Shown here: in pieces, positions 48,385 to 56,608 of the stretch | Layout: each line of letters starts with the position of its first letter | Position numbering within the stretch: the stretch's first letter is position 1 | From: DALYLB01 sp964468345 | GTDB lineage: Bacteria; Acidobacteriota; Blastocatellia; RBC074 | Assembly: GCA_964468345.1 (NCBI GenBank) | Contig: CAYXVZ010000017.1 | Coordinates: 28,904 to 92,903, forward strand | Direction of reading: 5' to 3' | Length of the DNA stretch: 64,000 nucleotides | The notes under the pieces: model-generated | What the model was told of the DNA's origin: nothing | Seen by the model: only the letters and a program-made list of their open reading frames with translations | Databases searched by the model: none | Made by a program: the position numbers and the translations under genes

Positions 48385-50301
48385 ATGAGCGGCATCTGCG
48401 GATACTTCAACCTGCACGGCGAGGACGTTGCGCGAGAGGACTGGGAGCCGATGATCCAGGCCCTGTCCCATCTCGGCCCGGATGGCCGTGGTGTCTGGAT
48501 GGGGCAAGGGCTGAGGTTGGGGCAGCAGATGCGGCTTGTCGTTGCTGAAGGGATGGCGGAGAGCCAGCCATGCCACGATGCCGAGGCCGGTTTGACTATT
48601 TGCTCCGATGCCAGGCTCGATAATCGGGACGATCTGTTGCTTCAATTGCGAATCCCACAGCACGAGCAGGACGGGCTTTCCGATGCCCGCTTGATTCTGC
48701 TTGCGTGGAAAGCCTGGGGAGAGCGCTGCCCGGAGCGTTTGCTGGGAAGCTTTGCCTTCTCGATCTGGGACGAAAGACAGCGACGCCTGTTCTGTTGCCG
48801 GGATCAGATGGGGCGCAGCCCGCTGTTCTATTTTTTCGACGGGCGCCGCTTTCTTTTTGCGAGCGAAGCGAAGGCCATCCTGTCTGTGTCGGGGATTCCC
48901 CGGCGATTGAATGCGGCCAAACTCGCCACGGCCTGGCGGCCCGAAGCTCGCTGGGCGCTGCATGAACAGAGCTTTTACGAAGGAATCTGTTCTGCGCCGG
49001 CCGGCACCCTGCTGACGATCGATGCCGCGGGGCTGCGTAAACGCGTTTATTGGACGCCGGAGTCATCGTCGCCCTGGCCGTACAAATCGGATGGCGAAGC
49101 GATCGAGGCCTTTCAGGCGCTGATGAATGAAGTCCTCCGCGCGCAAACGCGAAGCTTGTACCCGGTGGGTGCGCTCTTGAGCGGCGGATTGGACTCTTCC
49201 GGCGTCGTCAGTGTGGCGGCAAGGTGTCTTTCGCAACGGGGCCAACGCCTGACCACGATTTCGTCCGTTTTACCCGAGGCCTCGAATTTTTCTCAAGCGC
49301 CGCATCTGACCGACGAACGCGAGTTCATCGATGAATTTCGTTCCTGGCCCGCGATCGAGATGCGGTTTATCGCCGACCAGGCCCGAGGCCCCTTCGATGA
49401 TCTTTCCCGAATTGCAACGCAGGCGGAATCGCCGCTGATCAGCTCGCGTCATTATCTTTACACCGCCTTTGCGCAAACCGCGCGAGAGTCGGGGATTCGG
49501 GTGTTGCTCAATGGCGATTGGGGAGAGCTCGGCCCGAGCGCTTACGCTAATATTTATTATGTGGAGTTGCTGCGCCGCTTTCAGTGGATGGCGCTGACGA
49601 GGGAATTGCAGCGCCGAAGCCGGTTGCAGGGGGCTTCGCCTTCAAGACTCGTTTTGCAACTGCTGGTGCGTCCCTGGTTGCGAAAGATTGTTTCCAATGG
49701 AACAGGCATTTCAACGACCCCGAAAATGCCCCTGGCCTTGCAGGAAAGCTTCGTCGCCCCGCATCTGAAAAGGATTCCGATCGCCGCCTCCCGCCGCGAA
49801 ATCGGCGCGAAACGGTCGGGGTCGCCGGGATTGGATCATCGGGAGCATCAGCGACAAAACCTATGGATTTCGTATCGCAAACACGCCAATCCGCACGGCT
49901 CGTTTGCGGGGTATGAACACGTGGAGATGCGCTATCCGTTCTGCGATATTCGCCTGCTGGAGTTTTGTCTCGCGGCGCCCGGGGATATGAAAGTACGAAA
50001 CGGATATACCCGCTATCTCGTTCGCGCCGGCCTCGATGGCATCCTGCCGCCGCGCATTCAATGGCGGACATGCAAAGGACCCTTTTCGCCGGATTATGAA
50101 ATGCGGTATCGCGCGCAGCGCCCGATTGCAAAGGCCATGGTGAATGAAATCGGTCCCAACGATCCGGTCCGTGCAATCGTCGATATCGAGCGCCTGGCGA
50201 AACTGCTGGAACAGGCCACGCCAACCGAGGAAATGCAAATCGTTCCACTGACCATCTATCTGATCTGTTTTCTGCGCCAATTCTCCGACTTCCGTCCTTG
50301 A
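48385..50301 (+). CDS. Lasso peptide cyclase (asparagine-synthetase-like)
   Basis: 638 residues. The N-terminal glutaminase fold begins MSGICGYFNLHG; asparagine synthetase would have catalytic Cys2, here Ser2, so ammonia release is not expected. DRxGxxPLFYF-like and RLDNRDDLLLQL segments are kept. The synthetase domain has the ATP pyrophosphatase loop GALLSGGLDSSGVVSVAA at about 264-281. In lasso pathways this protein adenylates the ring Asp/Glu side chain and joins it to the N-terminal amine. It starts 29 bp after the precursor and is followed 4 bp later by the kinase gene. Confidence 0.93.
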   Translation: MSGICGYFNLHGEDVAREDWEPMIQALSHLGPDGRGVWMGQGLRLGQQMRLVVAEGMAESQPCHDAEAGLTICSDARLDNRDDLLLQLRIPQHEQDGLSDARLILLAWKAWGERCPERLLGSFAFSIWDERQRRLFCCRDQMGRSPLFYFFDGRRFLFASEAKAILSVSGIPRRLNAAKLATAWRPEARWALHEQSFYEGICSAPAGTLLTIDAAGLRKRVYWTPESSSPWPYKSDGEAIEAFQALMNEVLRAQTRSLYPVGALLSGGLDSSGVVSVAARCLSQRGQRLTTISSVLPEASNFSQAPHLTDEREFIDEFRSWPAIEMRFIADQARGPFDDLSRIATQAESPLISSRHYLYTAFAQTARESGIRVLLNGDWGELGPSAYANIYYVELLRRFQWMALTRELQRRSRLQGASPSRLVLQLLVRPWLRKIVSNGTGISTTPKMPLALQESFVAPHLKRIPIAASRREIGAKRSGSPGLDHREHQRQNLWISYRKHANPHGSFAGYEHVEMRYPFCDIRLLEFCLAAPGDMKVRNGYTRYLVRAGLDGILPPRIQWRTCKGPFSPDYEMRYRAQRPIAKAMVNEIGPNDPVRAIVDIERLAKLLEQATPTEEMQIVPLTIYLICFLRQFSDFRP

Positions 50302-50305
50302 TCCA

Positions 50306-51328
50306 ATGACTGCCCCATTTCAAAGATATCAAGTTTATAACCTGCGCCTGGCCAGCGATCAGCCGATGCCGGCCCTGATGCGGGACGCTTCGCCCGGCGC
50401 GCCGGATGTGATTTTGCGTTGGCTCGACACCTATTCGCCCTTTCCGATCAATGCTCTCGATTGGCGGGATGAACAATCCGGCCTGCTCGCCGACCGCCGG
50501 GCAATTCGATTGTGCCGCGCGGAAGCGAGGGAAGGGGATTATGTCTGGCTGCGCCTGATGCTGAGCCTTCGCCAGCCCGAATGGCAGGTCGATCTGATGA
50601 TCCCGCCGGCCGCGGGCGAGATGTGGATTCGGCTTTCAGGGGGCGTCGCGCATACGGACGCGATGTCTGCCGTGATCAATATCGGCCTCGGCGCTCTGTT
50701 GCGGTTGCGAGGCGTGGTCTGCCTGCACGGCAGCACGATCGTCCTCGATCGGCGGGCGATCGTGTTGCTGGGGCCGAAAGCCGCGGGAAAGTCCACGCTG
50801 GCCGCCGCGATGTTGCGATACGGCGCCAGCCTGCTGGCCGATGACATTGCGGCCTTGACGCCTGGTGGAACCGTCATCTATGTAGAGCCGGGGTTTCCGA
50901 GCCTGCGGTTGTGGCCCCCTTCGCTGCAGGCGCTGGCGGCGGATTACGGGGATCTGCCGAAAGTCTCGGCCATTCGCGCCAAGCGTTATCTGCCGATGGA
51001 TGCGAATCTGATCGCGGGGGCCTCCGGCGATCGGTTTCACGCCGAATCGGTGCCGCTCGCGGCCATTTATGTGCTGGCGGAGCGCGGCCGGAGCGATGCC
51101 TGCGCTTCCATTGAAATGCTTTCGCATCGGGAAAGCTTGCCGGCGTTGATCGCCAATACTTTCGCGGGATATATGCTGACGCCTGCGTTGCGCAGGGAGG
51201 AATTCACAGTGCTCAGCAGCCTGATGAAAAGCACGCCGATTCGTCTGCTCAGGCGGCCCGATGATCTCAATCGTCTTTCGGATCTTTGCCGGTTGCTGCT
51301 GGCCGACCATGAGGCGCTCGCGGCATGA
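50306..51328 (+). CDS. HPr-kinase-like protein, candidate lasso peptide kinase
   Basis: 340 residues. The C-terminal half has the HprK/P core: His141 in VVCLHGSTIVLDR, Walker A GPKAAGKST at 156-164, and LLADDIAAL with Asp179-Asp180. The N-terminal half (RLASDQPMPALM, VWLRLMLSLRQPEWQVDLMIP) replaces the normal HprK N-terminal domain. Homologues in lasso clusters (the ThcoK/PadeK group) phosphorylate the C-terminal Ser of the precursor; the precursor here does end in Ser64. It overlaps the JmjC gene by 4 bp. Confidence 0.85.
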   Translation: MTAPFQRYQVYNLRLASDQPMPALMRDASPGAPDVILRWLDTYSPFPINALDWRDEQSGLLADRRAIRLCRAEAREGDYVWLRLMLSLRQPEWQVDLMIPPAAGEMWIRLSGGVAHTDAMSAVINIGLGALLRLRGVVCLHGSTIVLDRRAIVLLGPKAAGKSTLAAAMLRYGASLLADDIAALTPGGTVIYVEPGFPSLRLWPPSLQALAADYGDLPKVSAIRAKRYLPMDANLIAGASGDRFHAESVPLAAIYVLAERGRSDACASIEMLSHRESLPALIANTFAGYMLTPALRREEFTVLSSLMKSTPIRLLRRPDDLNRLSDLCRLLLADHEALAA

Positions 51329-52557
51329 CAATGCGTTCGTTTGAAAAATTGATCGCCCCGCTCCTGCCTCGCGCATTTTTCGATCAGTACTGGGAACGTC
51401 GCTTCTGGCACGCCGCCCGTCGCGCCCCGGGCCTGTACGACGAGATATTGAGCCTGGCGGGATTGGAGGATTATTTTCACTCGCGCCAGATTGCCGCGGC
51501 TTTCGTCAATGTGGTTCGCAACGGAGAATCCGTTCCGCTGTCGCAATGGACACGAAGCACCGATTCTCCCGTGGATGAGCACGTCCGGCTGGCTGAGCCG
51601 GACAAACTGCTTGCCCTGTTTGGCGGCGGCGCGACGATCGTGCTCAATCGCATCCACGGCTCGATTTCCTCTGTCACCAATTTTTGCCGATCATTGAGCG
51701 AAGAGTTGGGAGTGCACGCGCGGGCCAACCTGTATATGACGCCGCCGCACAGCCAGGGCTACGCGGCGCATTACGACCTGCAAGATCTCTTGATTTTACA
51801 GTTGCACGGCCGGAAGCGATGGACGCTGTATGACGCGCCAGTACCATTGCCGACGCGCGGCGAAAAGGTCTGCGCGGCGGCAATCGCGGCCGCGAAACCG
51901 CAGCTTGAGTTGGAACTCGCCGCGGGCGATCTGCTCTATCTGCCCCGCGGCATGGTGCATGTGGCGGCGACCGGCGACAGCAGTTCGATTCACGTTTCGC
52001 TGGGTCTGCAGGCGCGCTGTTGGTATGAACTGGCCGAAGACTTGATGGAGGAGCTACGTGGCGATCCGCGCTTTCGGCGCGCGTTGCCGCATCGGTTCAG
52101 CAATCCGGCAGAAGTCGAAGCGGATCTCCGGCTCTTCCGCGAACGGGTGCAGGCGCTGGCCGCCTCGATGGATTTTGGGGCAGGGCTGCACGCGCAGCCG
52201 AAAGAGGCGCGTTCTGAAGCCCGCGCCGATGAGGTCCGTCTCGGGGCCTTGCTTCGCGCGGAACAGATTCGCCTCGACTCTTTGCTGTGCCGTCGCAGCG
52301 AAGTCGATTTCAATCTCGAAGCCGCGGAGCGCTCCACGGTGGTTTGCGTCGGAGATCATCGCATTCATGTCCCGGTGTATCTGTTGCCGGCGCTCACTCC
52401 CTTTTTACAGTTCCATCCGTTTCGCGTGGATGAAATCGAGGGCCTGTTGTCTGCAAAACAGAAAATCGAATTCGCCTCGCAATTCGTGCGCTCGGGCATG
52501 TGGGAACTGTCCTCGCGGGCATCGGTTAGTGCACAAGAAAGGGGATCCTTTGTTTGA
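51325..52557 (+). CDS. JmjC/cupin-type 2OG-Fe(II) oxygenase, lasso cluster
   Basis: 410 residues; start overlaps the preceding stop as ATGA. The cupin_4/ribosomal-oxygenase-like core includes YMTPPHSQGYAAHYDLQD with His149 and Asp151 and the distal His212 in GDLLYLPRGMVHVA. The C-terminal part (FRERVQALAASMDFGAGL) resembles the helical dimer/winged-helix segment of RoxA/NO66-like hydroxylases. Family enzymes hydroxylate Arg or His in ribosomal proteins; here the location suggests the lasso precursor or peptide as substrate. Which residue is unknown. Confidence 0.82.
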   Translation: MTMRSFEKLIAPLLPRAFFDQYWERRFWHAARRAPGLYDEILSLAGLEDYFHSRQIAAAFVNVVRNGESVPLSQWTRSTDSPVDEHVRLAEPDKLLALFGGGATIVLNRIHGSISSVTNFCRSLSEELGVHARANLYMTPPHSQGYAAHYDLQDLLILQLHGRKRWTLYDAPVPLPTRGEKVCAAAIAAAKPQLELELAAGDLLYLPRGMVHVAATGDSSSIHVSLGLQARCWYELAEDLMEELRGDPRFRRALPHRFSNPAEVEADLRLFRERVQALAASMDFGAGLHAQPKEARSEARADEVRLGALLRAEQIRLDSLLCRRSEVDFNLEAAERSTVVCVGDHRIHVPVYLLPALTPFLQFHPFRVDEIEGLLSAKQKIEFASQFVRSGMWELSSRASVSAQERGSFV

Positions 52558-53797
52558 GTTTCGATCCGATATGGTGCTGCAGCGCAGGCCGGGGCTGCGC
52601 CTTGAACTTGAGGCGGTCGATCGCCTTGCCGTCGTGATGCAGGAAGGCCGCGTCGAATTCGCATCGCATGGCCTTGCGGTTCTCGACGCCTTTGCCCGGC
52701 CGATAAAATTGAGCGACGCCCTCAATCGCCTGCAGGCGCGCGGCAGAGAAGACTGGATGCGGCTCAGCGGCACGATCATGCAAATGATTCAGGCGGGCGT
52801 GCTCTTTGACGTTTCGCAAACAACGCCGCCGCCGGGCCCGCCGCCCAAGGGATTCGGAGGCGCTTCAGTTCACATCCAGATGCTGAACGATCGCCGTCGG
52901 ACCGCAAAATTCATTGCGGGCATCAAGGAGGTTGTCAGGCCCGGCGATGTGGTGGTCGACGTCGGAACAGGCAGCGGCGTTCTGGCCGCGGCCGCGGCGC
53001 AGGCGGGCGCGGCGCGCGTTTATGCGATCGAAGCCAGCGAGATTGCGGATGTGGCGCAGGCCGTTTTTCGCGCAAACAACGTCGATGATCGCGTAACGCT
53101 GATCCGCGGATGGTCCACACAAATCGACTTGCCCGAACGCGCCGACGTTATGGTTTCGGAAATTATCGGCAACGATCCTTTCGATGAAAACATCCTCGCC
53201 GTCACACACGATGCCCGCCAACGCCTGTTGAAGCCCAACGCGCGGATCCTGCCGAATCGGCTGAGCGTTTATGCGCTGCCGCTCACCATTCCGGCGAGAT
53301 ATACACAGGAACGTGTGTTGGACGCCAGGGCAATCGATCATTGGCACACGTGGTATGGCCTGGATCTGTCTCCACTGTCGGCGGCCTTTGAGCCGGACCG
53401 AGGGCAGTTATTCTCGATCCGCCCGCAGCACGCCGCCGATTGGTCTTTCCTCGCTTCGCCCATTCTGCTTGCCGATATCGATCTCGCGAACTTTCAGGAT
53501 CGCTTTGTCAACCAGGTCCTTTCGGGCGTCATCGACTATCCTGGCTTGTTGAACGGAATGCTGATTTATTTTGAAACGCAGGTGGGATCGCAGACGCTTT
53601 CCACTCACCCGCATAAAGCGACGGCCGACAATATCTGGCGCAGTCCCGTCTGGTGGCTGACGGGAGGAGGCAAAGTGGTTCCCGGCGACCGGTTCGCGTT
53701 GGAGTATCAATTTTTCGCCGATCGCCGTGGGACTTCCTTGCGTCTGCGCGAACTGTCTACTTCATCATCCGCGGTTGGCGTACGAGCTTTGGCGTAA
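52550..53797 (+). CDS. PRMT-like methyltransferase with N-terminal RRE-like domain
   Basis: 415 residues from a TTG at 52550 with AAGGGG 5 bp before it, overlapping the JmjC gene by 8 bp; the next ATG is 52571. The frame extends far upstream but only as antisense-frame noise over the JmjC gene. Residues about 9-87 resemble a PqqD-like recognition element (RPGLRLELEAVDRLAVVMQEG, ALNRLQARGREDWMRLSGTI, MIQAGVLFD). The catalytic domain is protein-arginine-methyltransferase-like: SAM motif I VVVDVGTGSGVLAAAAAQAG (134-153), Glu161 after it, and a double-E loop VSEIIGNDPFDEN with Glu204 and Glu213 at the PRMT spacing. It could methylate Arg in the lasso core. Confidence 0.8.
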   Translation: MFEFRSDMVLQRRPGLRLELEAVDRLAVVMQEGRVEFASHGLAVLDAFARPIKLSDALNRLQARGREDWMRLSGTIMQMIQAGVLFDVSQTTPPPGPPPKGFGGASVHIQMLNDRRRTAKFIAGIKEVVRPGDVVVDVGTGSGVLAAAAAQAGAARVYAIEASEIADVAQAVFRANNVDDRVTLIRGWSTQIDLPERADVMVSEIIGNDPFDENILAVTHDARQRLLKPNARILPNRLSVYALPLTIPARYTQERVLDARAIDHWHTWYGLDLSPLSAAFEPDRGQLFSIRPQHAADWSFLASPILLADIDLANFQDRFVNQVLSGVIDYPGLLNGMLIYFETQVGSQTLSTHPHKATADNIWRSPVWWLTGGGKVVPGDRFALEYQFFADRRGTSLRLRELSTSSSAVGVRALA

Positions 53798-53870
53798 TCG
53801 ACATCTCACGGTGATTCGGCAGGATTGAACTTATCTTTCTAAAATTTTCCCTTTGGATCGCAACGTTTTT

Positions 53871-53970
53871 TCATTTTCCATATCTCATCGCTCATTTCTC
53901 ATTTGTCATCGATTGATCCGTGGGCAAATCGATGACAAATGAGAAATGAGCGATGAGATATGGAAAATGA
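53871..53970. repeat. Perfect 44-bp inverted repeat, word ATCTCATCGCTCATTTCTCAT
   Basis: Arms 53871-53914 and 53927-53970 are exact reverse complements over 44 bp with a 12-nt loop. It divides the first lasso gene group (to 53797) from the membrane-protein group (from 54072). Shares vocabulary with 8704-8778. Confidence 0.92.
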
Positions 53971-54071
53971 ATTCCTTGTTTGGTTGCGGCCACCAGTGCC
54001 GCTCTGTGACTCCGTGGCTGATCCACCCCTGCAAGTATACCGACTGAAATACCTATCCTTCTTCTGCGGTT

Positions 54072-54536
54072 GTGATTTCACTCTCCTTCTTCATCCTTCT
54101 CGTCATGGCGCTCGCGGGCGTCACCCTTCGCGGGAAAGACGCGTGGCCGTTTTCGCATTACCCGATGTTTTCCACGCCGATGACGCTCGCTTCGGTGCGG
54201 GTGATCCGGCTCGCCCTGGAAACAAAGGCCGGAGAGGTCGTCTGGTGGGAATCGTGTTTTTACCGGTACCCGGAATTCATCGGGCGGCGCTTGCGGCAAC
54301 TCTATCGGCTTGAAAATCTGCCGGGGCAATCGGGGATTTTCTTTCACCTGGAGCGGCAGAAATATCTGCGCGAGGTCGCGCGCCTGATCGAATTCGAGGA
54401 AGGCAGTCTCGATCGCTATCGCGCGCTGCGCATCGTCCTGCGAAGTGTGAAGGGCGGGAGCCGCGGCAACCTGGACGTGCATGAGCAGATTCTTTTTCGG
54501 ATTTCATTCGATGAGCTTCGGGGCGCGGGGCGCTGA
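54072..54536 (+). CDS. Small membrane-anchored protein paired with HTTM-like protein
   Basis: 154 residues from a GTG. One N-terminal membrane helix (ISLSFFILLVMALAGVTL) is followed by DAWPFSHYPMFSTPMTLASVRVIRLAL. The rest is soluble and basic. No family assigned. Its last 26 bp overlap the next gene, so the two probably act together in the membrane. The position within the lasso cluster suggests but does not prove a role in it. Confidence 0.65.
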   Translation: MISLSFFILLVMALAGVTLRGKDAWPFSHYPMFSTPMTLASVRVIRLALETKAGEVVWWESCFYRYPEFIGRRLRQLYRLENLPGQSGIFFHLERQKYLREVARLIEFEEGSLDRYRALRIVLRSVKGGSRGNLDVHEQILFRISFDELRGAGR

Positions 54537-55365
54537 TTTTGAGACAGCCTTTTTCGGCGTATCGGATTTCAACCAGCCGAGAATGTTTCTGATTCTCTTC
54601 AGCACGCTGCTGGCCTTGCAGTTGCTGCGAAGATTTCGCGAGCAGTTGCAGTATTTTCGATCCGGGCCGGACGCCGTCTACGGTGCGCCGCCAAAGCTGT
54701 TGGGATTGATTTCCGCGCCCGCGCTCAATGACCGCCAGTTTCTCATTGCGGGCCTCGTGCTGATCGGCAGCCTGCTGGCCGCGGCGGCGGGCGTGGCGAC
54801 GCGTGCCTTTCTGCTGCTGGCGCTGATCTCGCATTTCCTCTATTTCAATCCGATCACCTCTCTCGCGTATGTGCAGCGCAAGGTTTACCTGAGTTCGATC
54901 GTGCTGTTGATTCTCTTGTTTTCACCCGGCGTGGATCAGCCGCTGGCGCAGCCCACGGCGAACTGGCCGCTCGTGCTGGTGCGGATCGCCCTGGCGCAAA
55001 TGTATTTCTCCGCGGCCGTGCAGAAGCTTCGCGCGTCGGGATGGCAATGGGCCGATGGCAGGAATCTGCAGGCTTATCTCGTCAATCAATATTTATGGAG
55101 CGATCTGAAATGGGCGATGCGGCTGGCTCATTTTCCCCGGGCTTGCCGCGCGTTGAGCATCGGCTTGCTGGGCTTTGAGATGAGCTTCCTGCTTATTCTC
55201 TTTTTTCCTTCCTTGAGCCTGCCGTACGCCCTCGCCGGATTGGCATTTCATGCCGGCACATCGGTCGTGATGCGAATCGAGTATCTGAAATACCTCGGGC
55301 CTGTTTACTCGGTCTTCTTCACGGACGCGGCGTTCGCCTGCTGGCAGTTTGTCAAAGATCAATAA
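54511..55365 (+). CDS. HTTM-like multi-pass membrane protein
   Basis: 284 residues from MSFGARGADFETAFF (an earlier ATG at 54481 is open). At least six hydrophobic helices are evident (FLILFSTLLALQLL, FLIAGLVLIGSLLAAAAG, KVYLSSIVLLILLFSPG, LVLVRIALAQMYFSAAVQKL, LSIGLLGFEMSFLLILFFPSL). RIALAQMYFSAAVQKLRASGWQWADG resembles the region of HTTM/vitamin-K-carboxylase-like proteins (usually ..YFxAGLxKL..W..G). Function in RiPP clusters unknown; enzyme, transport or immunity roles are all open. Confidence 0.6.
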   Translation: MSFGARGADFETAFFGVSDFNQPRMFLILFSTLLALQLLRRFREQLQYFRSGPDAVYGAPPKLLGLISAPALNDRQFLIAGLVLIGSLLAAAAGVATRAFLLLALISHFLYFNPITSLAYVQRKVYLSSIVLLILLFSPGVDQPLAQPTANWPLVLVRIALAQMYFSAAVQKLRASGWQWADGRNLQAYLVNQYLWSDLKWAMRLAHFPRACRALSIGLLGFEMSFLLILFFPSLSLPYALAGLAFHAGTSVVMRIEYLKYLGPVYSVFFTDAAFACWQFVKDQ

Positions 55366-55398
55366 ATGTTATCTCGGTGAAATCACGTGAGGACAAAA

Positions 55399-56403
55399 AT
55401 GCTTGAGATGTTACGCGCCCGCCCCGGATTCATTCCCGCGCGAATCGATGTGGAGGGGCGAAAATTGATTTGGGAGGATATGGAAAGTTATCACTGCTAC
55501 GAAGGCTTTTTTCACCACTCGCTGCAGATGCTGAGCGCCCTGCGGCAATTGCGGAATCCAGGGAAGGAAACGATGGGAGCCCCGACGTCGTTCGCGTCGG
55601 ATCTTGACGCCCTGCAAGATGCGCATGCTTCCATCGATCCGCTTTATCCGAGCGGATTTATTTTTCACGTGGGGCGCAGCGGCTCCACCCTGCTTGCAAA
55701 AGCCCTGGCCCGCTCGCGATCCAATCTCGTATTGGGCGAGCCCGCGCCGATCAATCAGCTCTGGGCCGTTCTGAGCAATGGCTGGCGCGAACCGGTGGGA
55801 TCGGATCCGATGCATGCGGCGCTTTTTAAAAATCTGGTGCTGGCGATGGGGCGGCGGCGCGTGCCGACGCATCGGGCCTATTTCGTGAAATTCACGTCCT
55901 ACAATCTGCATTTCTTCGATTTCATCCGGGCGGTCTTTCCGGACGTGCCCGCGTTGTTTCTCTATCGCGGGCCTGAGGCCGTGCTGGCCTCGATGAAAAA
56001 GAATCCGCCCGGCTGGATGCAGTCGCGCGAGCGCGGATTCGCTTCCATGCTCACGGGCGTTGCGCAGTTCGGGTTCCTCGACGGCGAGGCGTTTGCGATG
56101 CGGTCGCTGGAGCGGTTTTACTCGCTCGCGCTGCAGGCGGACCATCTGCAATACCTTTCCTATGAAAGCCTGCGGGCGGAGAGCCTGCCCGCGATTCTGC
56201 GCTATTTCAATCTCGATCCATGCCAGGAGGAGATGACTTCGATGAAGTCCCAATTCCGCTTCTATTCCAAGAACGATTACCGGGCCCGCGAATTCAAGAC
56301 CGGGCCGGCGGCCGACAATCCGTCGCATGCCCGCGCTGAGCTTTCTCCGTTATGGCGATTGCATAATGATCTCTCCCGCTCTTCCCGAAATCTCGCTCTT
56401 TAA
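55399..56403 (+). CDS. Sulfotransferase-like protein, lasso cluster
   Basis: 334 residues from the ATG at 55399 (GAGG 6 bp upstream; a GTG at 55387 is less likely). The 5'-phosphosulfate loop is IFHVGRSGSTLLAKALARS at about 88-106, and the 3'-phosphate region is likely FPDVPALFLYRGPEAVLASMKKN. The C-terminal part (LQYLSYESLRAESLPAILRYFNLD) matches sulfotransferases. It may transfer sulfate to the peptide or a small molecule. Similar genes occur in other RiPP clusters, but no activity can be assigned here. Confidence 0.75.
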   Translation: MLEMLRARPGFIPARIDVEGRKLIWEDMESYHCYEGFFHHSLQMLSALRQLRNPGKETMGAPTSFASDLDALQDAHASIDPLYPSGFIFHVGRSGSTLLAKALARSRSNLVLGEPAPINQLWAVLSNGWREPVGSDPMHAALFKNLVLAMGRRRVPTHRAYFVKFTSYNLHFFDFIRAVFPDVPALFLYRGPEAVLASMKKNPPGWMQSRERGFASMLTGVAQFGFLDGEAFAMRSLERFYSLALQADHLQYLSYESLRAESLPAILRYFNLDPCQEEMTSMKSQFRFYSKNDYRAREFKTGPAADNPSHARAELSPLWRLHNDLSRSSRNLAL

Positions 56404-56428
56404 ATCGGGCCAAGCAAGAAAGGCACAA

Positions 56429-56549
56429 ACCACGAAGAAACGAAGAGCACGAAGAAGGATGGAGAGACCGAGAGAGGGAGGGAAAGAAGTGACAGTTGCA
56501 GCAGAAAATTTCTCTCCGTCCTTCTTCGTGCTCTTCGATTCTTCGTGGT
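56429..56549. repeat. Inverted repeat of the ACGAAG family
   Basis: ACCACGAAGAAACGAAGAGC...AAGGATGG on the left pairs with CCTTCTTCGTGCTCTTCGAT...GTGGT on the right, around a ~60-nt unique centre. Nearly the same text as 7073-7130. Lies between the sulfotransferase and nucleotidyltransferase genes. Confidence 0.85.
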
Positions 56550-56608
56550 AAAAGCCTTGTTCCAAAGTTATATGCACTGATTTAACTCACTGTGATTGCT
56601 CTCTCTCA

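Noticed and set aside
52058..52549. Upstream extension of the methyltransferase frame
   Set aside because: The 164 extra codons lie over the JmjC gene in another frame and have shadow-like composition; TTG at 52550 has a good ribosome site.
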